NCBI RefSeq assembly: GCF_032362555.1
Contig: NC_083535.1
Coordinates: 13,330,001 to 13,394,000, forward strand
Direction of reading: 5' to 3'
Origin: Amyelois transitella
Taxonomy: Eukaryota > Arthropoda > Insecta > Lepidoptera > Pyralidae
DNA length: 64,000 nt
Below, one piece after another: positions 29,571-39,900 of this stretch. The first letter of the stretch is position 1. Each line of letters begins with the position of its first letter. The notes under the pieces were generated by a model that saw nothing but the letters and a program-made list of their open reading frames with translations, did no database searches and was not told the origin of the DNA. Made by a program: the position numbers and the translations under genes.

Positions 29571-30620
29571 ACTATTTTAACGACGAATTAATCGTAAAAA
29601 TTAAATATTGCTACAATTTATGTGAATCGTTTTTGATATCCATTGTAATTCGCCATTTTATGTCAATATTGTCATAAATCACAGTCAATGAAATCAAATA
29701 TGTCTGACAAAATAATATAGAAAATAAAATATAACATCAGAACAACGTTGAACAATTTATTTCACATGCTTTACAAATACCAATAAAATCCTTTCATACA
29801 ACTATATGACTATTTTACTTTTCAGACTCCTCAAAACAAGGTTTAACCGGCTCTGGTTTTAAAAAATACATAATGGAATACCCATTCAATTCCCACAATA
29901 CGTATAACTTAAAAATATATAAAAAATAAAAACATGAATCGATAAAGTACCTAATTGGCTCTCTTTTGTGTATGAGTACATACAACAGCACATCAACTTA
30001 ATGTTTGCTATAATTTTAATTGTAGCACTTAATGGGTTGGTGTTTGTACAATGGGCCATAAAGCAAAACTATGCCATTCAGGTTTGATTTCCGTTATTTT
30101 TCAACTTCTGTATAATCTGTATTCGACGTATGCGCACGATAACATGGAGTTACTGGCGACTAGTGCATCAAATAAGTAGTTTTTGCTCAGCGTTAGAAGA
30201 TTTTGAGATAAAAATATGCCAATAATATGTGTCTTGTATATACTACGATACTTTTTTCGTGGCCCACTGTATCAGACAATGTAGTGTACCAAATTATATA
30301 CACTTACAGGACAACATACCAACATAATTTAGTTAATCTCGCGTCAATTCTGAAAAAATATTTGTACAAATATTTTGTTGCCTTAGAGTAATTGGTTAAA
30401 ATTTTACATCATTTTATTGTAGGTATCCTATTCCAATATTGCTGCCGTCTTTAATATATTTGTTTATACGATAGATGCAAATGCATTGATTCGTTTGACA
30501 AGCTACACTAATAGCTTCAATCAACCTTATAGAATAATAGAAAATTAAAAGTACGCAACACCAGGCCGCTATAAAACAAATATTTGGCAATAAACAACTT
30601 CATTAATCTAATATCTTTAA

Positions 30621-31044
30621 GGCCAGAGCACACCGAAAGCGAGCAAAAGTTTTAAACTAAGAATCTCCTCGATTCATCTTTAAGGCGACTAAGGGATAGT
30701 CTTATAAATTTGGGTCTCTTCTTTAGGCGATGGGCTAGCAACCTGTCACTATTCGAAACTCAATTCCATCACTAAGCCAAACAGCTAAACATGGCTTATC
30801 AGTCTTTTCTAGACTGTTGGCTCAGTATACCCCACAAGGGATATTGACGTGACTATTTTAATGAGTGAATAAATGAACTCTTCGAACTCGCCACATCAAA
30901 TTGATGCGCGGGCGCATCCAATCTGTTTAGCCGCTGCGCCGCAGTGTGACGTCCTTGCAGAGTTTCTTGTATTAGAACCTGGCGCCGGCCCGCATCCGCG
31001 AGCGCAATGCGCTGCTTCTAACCCGTTTTAGATGTGCTCGGGCC
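30621..31044. mobile_element. TTAA-flanked MITE with a SINE inside
   Basis: TTAA at 30617-30620 and 31045-31048. The ends are inverted: GGCCAGAGCACACC at the left, and the reverse complement of the right end reads GGCCCGAGCACATC. TTAA duplication is typical of piggyBac-type transposition. The interior carries a (TATG)n SINE at about 30677-30862 and a GC-rich block 30890-31010. No transposase. Confidence 0.72.
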
Positions 31045-31621
31045 TTAAAAATTATATTTTGTCGGATTAATAATAAATTTGTAAACATTTCATTTGCACA
31101 GTCGCAAATATTAGCGAAATCTATCACACAATCTTTTTCTTCATATTATTTAAGTAACTAATATTTTTCTAAGTAATTATTTACATTTTGCTAGAATACA
31201 TGCATTGAATTAAATAACTTCCAATGCCACTTTCAACACCAACAGCATGGACAATGAACATGATATTTCAAACAGCTTATGTCTAATAAGGGCTTCGCAT
31301 ACGGCGGCTATCAATATAGCTTCAAATTATCTGAAAGTTCCACAAATACAACTAATATTGTATTGTAACTTTCTCAACTTTAGACAGGCACATCCTTGTC
31401 GCAAAGTGTATAGATGTATCGAAATATAAAATTTCATATCGCTGTATATATCCAAAAATATATATAGCTACATTATAGCTGCCGTGTGTGAAACCCTTTA
31501 TCTTCAAAATGAAACCTTTGCCCACGTCTAAAGAATTATAAAACAATTATACTAAATCGAACTGTAATCAATGAAATACTACAATTATTATACACACACT
31601 GGGCTTTTGTTTTCAGTTTAG

Positions 31622-31690
31622 ATAACAATGTTTATTCTTATTGCGAATAAACATTGTTATTAAATTTTAGATAACAATGTTTATTCGCAA
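31622..31690. repeat. Short inverted and direct repeat of ATAACAATGTTTATTC
   Basis: ATAACAATGTTTATTC is followed after 7 nt by its reverse complement GAATAAACATTGTTAT and then by another direct copy ending GCAAC. Could form a 16-bp hairpin. Confidence 0.75.
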
Positions 31691-32456
31691 CATTTAGTTT
31701 TTTTTAACCCACAAACGTACCAACGGGTACACAATATATTACCGGAACTTTCCACACTGATTACGGTCATATTTAGTTACACCGTTTCACACGGTTTTTT
31801 TATTTGTTGAGCACAGTTTCAACTGTAGTAAGTGAGCTTACCTCTTATTGTTACTGATAAAACACTGACATTGAATTTATCAAAAACCATTAAGGGCTGT
31901 AACTTATTTTAAAACAGCAATATCTCACATCAATCTACTTTTTTGACAACGAGAATGTAAAAAAATATACATTTGACCTAATCGAATATATATTTTATGC
32001 AATCTTTTTAACTACCATATATATGACTTATTGTATAATTTTAAGTAATTACTATGTAGTATCTGCCTACCCATCCGGGGTAGGGGAAGGAGGCCTAATT
32101 TTCAGTATAAATGTTTAAAAGAATTAGTACAGCTGGTAGAAAATGCCAAACAGCATTAAGTCTGCCTTTTAGTTGTTTTTTTTTTGTGTAATAAAACTTT
32201 AATAAAAATTAAAATAAAAAAAAAAATCAATATAATTCATTAACTCCCAGAAACCAATCACAATAGGAACAAATTTCTCAATATGAGATCCTCAAAATTA
32301 ATTAATAGATGATACAAAATATCTGTGAAAACTGTACAATGTCACATTTTAGACATTTAAATGAACATAGTTTATGCTATAGTTTTATCCCGGTCACGTC
32401 TATAACCAGAAGATAAGCTATGATCATATTACAAGAGTTAGAAGCCAGGTAATATA

Positions 32457-32636
32457 TCACTACATAGTATAAAACAAAGTCGCTATTTTAGTCTGTTTGT
32501 CTGTATGCTTAAATCTTTAAAATTACGCAACGGATTTTGATGCGGTTTTTTGTAACAGGTAGTGATTCAAGAGGAAGGTTTTTATGTATAATTTTTTCCG
32601 AATTTTGCACCCGTGCGAAGCCGGGGCGGGTCGCTA
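32457..32636 (+). mobile_element. Helitron family 3, full length
   Basis: 180 bp, TCACTACATAGTATAAAAC to GGGCGGGTCGCTAG, flanked by A (32456) and T (32637). The same length as the copy at 38903-39082. Confidence 0.82.
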
Positions 32637-34611
32637 GTTTATATATAAACATTGAAGCAACTGCTCCAACACCCAAGTTAACGCATTTTAGATAGATTTT
32701 GATATTTACAAGACGTTAAAATTCATTTGTTCATTTGAATACAATATTCCTACTTATTTTACATTCTCGATGCTAAACAATCAATATAAGTACTATCCCA
32801 ACAATATGGTATGAAAATATGTACTTACATAATATATTTCGATTATTACCATAATTATTGACAATAATTTATCATTACAGCAATTTGATAGTTGGAACTT
32901 CTAACATGTGGCAAATATTCCTGCCCATGAATTTACAGGGTTGAGGAGACCTTCACAAAATGCCCCTTTAATTTTTTAATGATCTCTATTTTATTTAATA
33001 CTAATAATTATTTTCATAATACACATACCGCCGCATCGATCATTATTATATTAGGAATACAATAAACTATCATGCTTTAAAAAAATACATTTTAATTTGC
33101 AGAAAAGCCTTAAATATACTTATTCCAATTTTGGTAACAATTCATCCAATCACTTTTATTATATACACCAGCGTTTCCTAAACTTTTCGTTTTCATGACA
33201 CCCAAGCCACTTAGATAATATTTGATGTTTTGAACAATCAAAACAATTAAAAATTACATAACTACCTACAATAGTTCTTGTTTTATGTAATCTTCTTATA
33301 GACACTGAAGATCTTATTTCGACTGACATAATAGTAATCTTAGTTTCTAAACGAAATTGTCCACTTTGAAACAACACAGATACATATAAATAGCAGTAAT
33401 TTCCCAGATCTTACGGGAATTTCCGATAGTACACCTCGACTGTTACCAATTAGCAAAGTCTTTAATACTGGTTCGGGCATGTTGGAGCAACAGACACATA
33501 GACGCCAATGCGTTTGAATGAATCTTATTTTTTTCCACTACTATTAAAGGAACAGATCTTATTTGACGACTATTTGGTAGATAAGCTCAATAGCATACGT
33601 CTTTAAACGACACTATTACAATTATAGTTTCAAAAATGTGTCCATTCGAATACGCGCACTTGCGGTATCTATCGCGATCTATGTCTATATTTCTATCAGT
33701 AAGTCCAAACACGGATTCTTATACCACTACATGAGATGTAATAATTATTATATTCAGTTTATTTATAATGGCTTCGCACCTCGGACTTATTCAGGGTACA
33801 TATAGGGTGACTTTGAAATCACTAGCATCTTTTTATTTCAAATCACCCACAATTATCAGTTAATCAAGCCTATCATTACGTGAATTGAACATCGTAATTT
33901 CCACATTAAAGCGTTGAATTAATACATTTATAAATAATACAGGTATTAAACGCGCGACGTTGTTGTAACATGTTTCGAAACGCCCGAGATGAAATAAAGG
34001 TGTGTTACGTGCGCGTTTAATAACTGTATTATAAATATTATAGAGTATTTACATAGTAAATAGTTGATTATTATTATTTTGCTGCAATCATCTTTCATAA
34101 CCACCAAATGAGTCCAAAGCCCGCGTTGAATCTAAACAGATATTTAATCTAACACATTGATTGACGAAATCTGGTCTACTCTTAGAACGGAGCAGAATAG
34201 CAGTACACGGCACATAAGTTGAGCTATGCGTAATTTAGATTTACAGACATAGAAATCAGAATAACTCCCAACAATAGAAGTGCTTGAAACTATTGGAATG
34301 ATGTTAAATCTTGCACGGCATACAATTATCTGCATAGATAAATTCTATCTAGATGCGGTGACGGTAAATGTAATCTTTATGACAAAGCTGTCGAATCTAG
34401 ACCCTCTGATATCAACCACAATATAGATGGGCCTATTGCTATTGTACCAAATGATTTATCGTTTGATAAAATAGCAATAAAAACGTTCATGCTATCAATA
34501 GCAATATATAGCAGTAAGATATTTTCGAGGTTCCAATACGGGTCAGGTTCCCCTGCAAAGGTTGCGGAGGTCAGACGGGAGTAGTTTCGTGTAAAAACAA
34601 AAACCTGAGGG

Positions 34612-34775
34612 ATAGGCTTATTAACTTGAGATTCTTAATTTAGGCGATGGACTAGCAACCTGTCACTATTTGAATCTCAATTCTATCATTAAGCCTAACA
34701 GCTGAAGGTGGCCTTTCGGTTTTTCAAGACTGTTAGCTCTGTCTACAAGGGATATAGACGTGACCATATGTATGT
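34612..34775 (+). repeat. (TATG)n SINE, 5'-truncated
   Basis: GAGGGATAGGCTTATTAAC to CGTGACCATATGTATG; part of the 3' hairpin is deleted (GTCTACAAGGG). Confidence 0.72.
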
Positions 34776-35787
34776 ATGCAATAGATATCAACACTATTTA
34801 TAAAATCGACTAAATCCTGCGCAGACCGTCGCCATTTAGTTCAATTTGTATTAAGAATATATGTAGTTATACAAGGTTATTTGTATACAGTAAACATTAA
34901 ACATCCTTGCTGGGCTAGATAGACAACATTTATTCTACGTATTTTGTCATAACTCTATATTAATTTAGAGTTAAAATGATTTAACAGCGTCACAAAGCGG
35001 GAATTGCTATAAAAGCGGGCGAAACCGCGGGGAAACCCTGTATAAAATTACAAAATTATTGAAATTCATAGAACAAATGTTGCTCTTTATTACGTTTACG
35101 AGTAAACTCATAATTTTATTTGTCACTAGCATTTGCGCGGGGATTCGCTCCCGTGGGAAATAACAGGAACAAAGTAACTCTGTTTTGTCACTCTTAAAGG
35201 TCTATTGTATATCTGTACCAAATTTCCATCAAACTATGTCCAGTAAATATAATTTTATTTAATTTATCCGTTACAAACATACGAAAAAAAAAACAAATCT
35301 TTCCTCTTCCTCTTTATTAATTAGTTTGGACATAGCCCGGGCGGACAGTGGCCATTTTTGCTCAACTTACATACCGTGTACTTACATACAGTTAACGAAA
35401 CAATCTAAAGGCTCTAGCGAGCGCAGACTGTCACTATATTCGTTCATTGTTCCATCACAATTTCTATACACACAAAGCGATCGTAGCCGGCGCAGACTAT
35501 GCCAAATTGAACATAGATGTAAAACATATGTATGTCTATATGTAAATTTAAAACAGTTCCATGCATCCACGGTTCGGGAAACCCTGATATACACAATTCT
35601 CGACATCCCCTCGCTAAAAAGCGTCCATTCAAGCAAACACAAGCCGGATGACACTACTGATTGTTTGAAACGACACTTTTTTGTGAGAGGAACTATTACG
35701 TCACCGCCAAACTTCTCATTAGTAACCTCTTCTTGTAATAAAGGGGTTCAGTACCTGGAAAAAGAAATATATGTATATATATCTGTG

Positions 35788-36013
35788 TATAGGTCGGGGT
35801 GGGAAGACCTAGACGAACATATCTTGATCAAATTAAGGACGTCCTGGTAAAGGGTCAGGTCAAAAGTACCCGAAACCGCCGAGCTTGCATGAAGAGAGTT
35901 ATGAATGTGGATGAAGCGAAGGAAGTATGCAGGGATCGTGGCAAGTGGAAAGAGGTAGTCTCTGCCTACCCCTCCGGGAAAGAGGCGTGATTTTATGTAT
36001 GTATGTATGTATA
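35788..36013 (+). repeat. (TATG)n LINE 3' end, longer copy
   Basis: From GTCGGGGTGGGAAGACC to the (TATG)n tail. Translates (with indels) through GRPRRTYLDQIKDVLVKGQV, VMNVDEAKEVCRDRGKWKEV and PSGKEA. It extends about 100 nt further 5' than most copies. Confidence 0.78.
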
Positions 36014-36034
36014 TCTGTGTATGTTTACTCGTAT

Positions 36035-36256
36035 ACGGGACAGATTACACAGATTGTGTTAGCCTCGAAGTTAGTTTGTGTTACGAGATACTAACTCAAC
36101 AATAATATGTTCTTCTATAATAAATTCTTATCTAGATAAACATCCAAGACCATGGCTAATTGGAAAAAGTTGTTTTCACATCATGCTCTAGCCGGGATTT
36201 GAACCCGGGACCTCCGGTATCATAGCGAAACGCATAACCGCTGCGCCACAGAGGCC
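36035..36256 (-). mobile_element. tRNA-derived SINE
   Basis: Reverse copy, head at 36256 (GGCCTCTGTGGCGCAGCGG), B box GGTTCAAATCC, end near ACGGGACAGATTACACAG. One B-box base differs from the 23541 copy. Confidence 0.8.
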
Positions 36257-36277
36257 GTTAAATGCCTAGAAAAAACA

Positions 36278-36370
36278 TACATACGCCTCACCACGCCTCT
36301 TTTCCTGAGGGGTCAGGCAGAGACCACATCTTTCCACTTGCCACGATCCCTGCATACTACTTTCGCTTCA
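36278..36370 (-). repeat. (TATG)n LINE 3' fragment
   Basis: ACATACGCCTCACCACGCC to TTTCGCTTCATAC; reverse copy, diverged. Confidence 0.6.
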
Positions 36371-36381
36371 TACAAAAATAT

Positions 36382-36532
36382 ACAACATTTATAAGATGTT
36401 TGTTACTCTTCCACGTAAAAACTACTGAACCGATTTCGATGAAATTTGGTATGTAGGTAGCTGAAGGCCCAAAACAACATATAAGCTACTCTATCACAGA
36501 GTTCCCGCGGGTGTGATTCCACGCGGACGAAG
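36382..36532 (+). repeat. Helitron family 2 fragment
   Basis: ATGTTTGTTACTCTTCCACG to CCACGCGGACGAAGTCG, cut off by the following SINE before CTAG. Confidence 0.65.
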
Positions 36533-36768
36533 TCGAATACAAAAAATAATAGTACCACTCCATCTCTTTCCCATGGATGTCGTAAAAGGCGACTAAAGGA
36601 TAGGCTTACAAACTTGGGGTTTCTTTTATAGGCGATGGGCTAGCAACCTGTCACTATTTGAATCTCAATTCTATCATTAAGCCAAATAGCTGAACATGGC
36701 CATTCAGTCTTATCAAGACTGTTGGCTCTATCTACTTCACAAGGCATATATACGCGACCATATGTATA
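36533..36768 (+). mobile_element. (TATG)n SINE, near full length
   Basis: AATACAAAAAATAATAGTACC to GCGACCATATGTATATATG; head hairpin missing. Confidence 0.72.
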
Positions 36769-36930
36769 TATGTAATTAATTAGTGGGATATTAATAATCA
36801 CATGACGACTCACGCTATTGAGTTGGCTCAGTCTACCCCGCAAGGGATATAGACGTGACCATATGTACCTATGTATGTATATAATTAATTAGTCGAATAT
36901 TAATAATGACAAGACGACTCACGCTATTGA
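36722..36930. repeat. Tandem duplication of a SINE tail and the Deaf1 stop region
   Basis: A unit made of the SINE 3' end (TTGGCTC... to TATG tail) plus AATTAATTAGT...ACGACTCACGCTATTGA occurs twice: about 36722-36829 and 36830-36930. The second copy contains the real Deaf1 stop (complement of 36924-36926); the first contains the same CTATTGA block downstream of it on the gene strand. Confidence 0.7.
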
Positions 36931-39900
36931 TGTTGACTCTCCACAATCAACATTATCGACTGCTGCTGCGTGTCGGCGTGGATGGCGGGCACGGAGCGCA
37001 GGCACTCGATCTGGTGGGACGCCCAGTCCTTCTTCTGGCAGTACGTGGAGCAGTACGGGGTGCGCCGGCAGAGGGAACACTCGGCGGACGCTTCGCGGTT
37101 GCAGTTCGCGCACTGAAATGTGAGGAACGGTATGAATTTGAGTACTTTGTAGATGGAGAAACGCTTTGAAAAAAGTTTTTTTTTTTTAAAGGCGTCAGTT
37201 TATTTATATATGTACTAGAAGCCGCCCGCGACTTCGTCCGCATGGAAACCCTATCAATCCCGCGGGAACTCTGGGATAAAAAGTAGCCTATGTGTTATTC
37301 TGGGTCTTCAGCTACCTACATACCAAATTTCATGGTAATCGGTTCAGTAGTTTTTGCGTGAAAGAGTAACAAACATCCATACAAACTTTCGCCTTTATAA
37401 TAGTAGTAGGATGTGTGTATAAAGAACCGCCTCCAATCGATATCCTTCGGCGGGCGCTTCACGGTTGCAGTTGGCGCACTGGAATGTGAGGAACGGTATG
37501 AATTGGAGTACTTTGTAGATGGAGAACCGCTTAGAAGAAAGGTTTTTTTTTTGTAAAAAGGCGTCAGTTTATTTATATATGTATGTGTGTATAAAGAACC
37601 GCCTCCAATCGATATCCTTCGGCGGACGCGTCGCGGTTGCAGTTCGCGCACTGAAATGTGAGGAACGGTATGAATTGGATTAGGACTTTGTAGAGAGAGA
37701 ACCGCTTCGAAGAAAGGTTTTTTTTTTTTGTAAAAAAGCCTCTTTTTATACATACATACATAAAATCACACCTCTTTCCCGGAGGGGTAGGCAGAGACTA
37801 CCTCTTTCCACTTGCCACGATCTCTGCATATTTCCTTCGCTTCATCCACATTCATAACTCTCCTCATGCAAGCTCGGCGGTTTCGGGTACTTTTGACCTG
37901 ACCCTTTACCAGGACGTCCTTAATTTGATCAAGATACGTTCGTCTAGGTCTTCCCACTCCGACCTTTCCCTCCACACCCTCCATGTATATCTGCTTAGTC
38001 AAACTGTTTTCATTCTTTTTTTTTATGTATATATATATATGTATGAAGAACCTTTTAATTATGGATTTTCCTTTATATTTTGATTGACTGGAAGAAATCC
38101 CATTGGGGATAAGGCCGCCATTGTAGATATTCTTCTAAATCCAATAACTGTTATGTAATTTGTTTTATTTATTTTTATGTGCAATAAAGAGTTTACAAAC
38201 AAACAAACAAACAAGAACCGCCAAAAAAATCCAATCGATATCCTACTTGTTTGAAGTCGGTTAAATTTCTTTAAATCTTATCCTTATTGTGTAACAAACA
38301 CATTCCTAAAAGCCGGAGCAAAATCGTTTCAGCGAAACGCTAGATAATCATGGACAAACATACATACATACAGTTCAAATTGAGAACCAGTTTTGAGGCG
38401 GTACAATTCTTCATGCAAGCTCTGCGGTTTCGGGTTCTCATGACCTGACCCTTTGCCAGGACGTCCTTAATTTGATCAAGATACGTTCGTCTAGGTCTTC
38501 CCACTCCGACCTTTCCCTCCACACTCTCCTTGTATACCTGCTTCGTCAGTAGCTTGCTTTCATTCAGGCTCACCACATGACCAAACCATCTTAACGTACC
38601 CTTCAAATACACATTTTCTTTGCTAAAAAAACTATATGTGATAATAACTAATACTAGCTGTGCCCCGACTTCGTCCACGTGGAAGTTATTTTAGGCATCA
38701 TTGCAGCCCTCAAGGATGAACAATTTTCTTTTTCACATTTTCCATTATTTTTTCGCTCCTAAAAGTTGCAGCATGATGTTATATAGCCTACAGCTTTCTT
38801 CGATAAATGGTCTATTCAACACAAATAATTTTTCAACTCGAACCAGTAGTTCATGAGATTAGCGCGTTCAAACAAACACTCTTCAGCTTTATAATATTAG
38901 TATCACTACATATAAAACAAAGTCGCTATTTTAGTTTGTTTGTCTGTATGCTTAAATCTTTAAAATTACGCAACGGATTTTGATGCGGTTTTTTGTAACA
39001 GGTAGAGTGATTCAAGAGGAAGGTTTTTATATTTAATTTTTTCCTAATTTTGCACCCGTGCGAAGCCGGGGCGGGTCGCTAGTAGATAATAAAACTCACC
39101 TTCTTAGCCTCTGTATCGTCTACATTGTGGAGGGAGACCTGCTCGGCCTCCACCTGGGCGTCCACGCTGGCCGCCAGCAGCGCTGTAGCGCGCTCCTGCT
39201 CCATCCTATCCATTTGTCTAGCACTCACTATCTTCACTTCCTCAACACACTGCTTCAGTTCCCCAGCCAGACGGACCAGCCCCTGGCTAATGTCTTCCAG
39301 CCGTTTCAACACTCCCCCCAGGTCTGGGAGGCCTGGAATGAAGTTTGATTATAATAATCGTATTGATGGCGATTTGTCTCGTCCCTTGAGTGGAGTCCGC
39401 CTGTGACCACTGAAGTGGGTTATTTGTTACATTAATTCATAAGAATAACAGATTTACAATACGTGCATTAAAATAATTGACATTTAAAGCTGATAAACTT
39501 TAACAAATTTTCATATACATATATAACAAAACAACAAAACAAAATTACAGATCCGGATTTCGCGATAAAAATTTAAGAAAAATAGCGCGAGCAAAGCCGC
39601 AGGCAAATGGTAGCAATTCATATAGGTCATATTACAATAACTTTAAACATGGCAGTGATAACAAATTATGTCTATATCAGCAAATTGCATGCTTGACTTC
39701 AAAGCTGCTAAACGAGTGATGCAATATTGGTAAACTTAATACTCTTCGCCCTGCAGTTACCATATTATATGTGGCTGGCATAGCTACATCAAGTGATTTT
39801 AGCCTTCTTGAAAACAGTAGGAAAACAAGATAACTTTTGTAAAAAGAGAGAAACGCGTTCAATGGATTTTCTGCTTTTTTGAAGTCAGTTAAATTTCTAA

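Larger units (their letters stand above)
29571..36530. other. Intergenic DNA between laminin and Deaf1
   Basis: About 7 kb of AT-rich sequence. Recognised content: a TTAA-flanked MITE with a nested SINE (30621-31044), a small inverted repeat (about 31622-31690), a LINE scrap at 32053-32110, Helitron family 3 (32457-32636), SINE copies (34612-34775), LINE and tRNA-SINE copies (35788-36370). No gene seen: the longest frame, plus 35326-35850, has no family signature and runs into a LINE fragment. Confidence 0.6.

Noticed and set aside
32400..32640. Gene fragment near 32.5 kb with repeated AAATC blocks
   Set aside because: Matches 38903-39082 end to end and has TC/CTAG termini; it is a Helitron.
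35326..35850. Open frame of 174 codons on the plus strand
   Set aside because: No domain, biased composition, no splice context, and its 3' end runs into a LINE fragment; chance frame.
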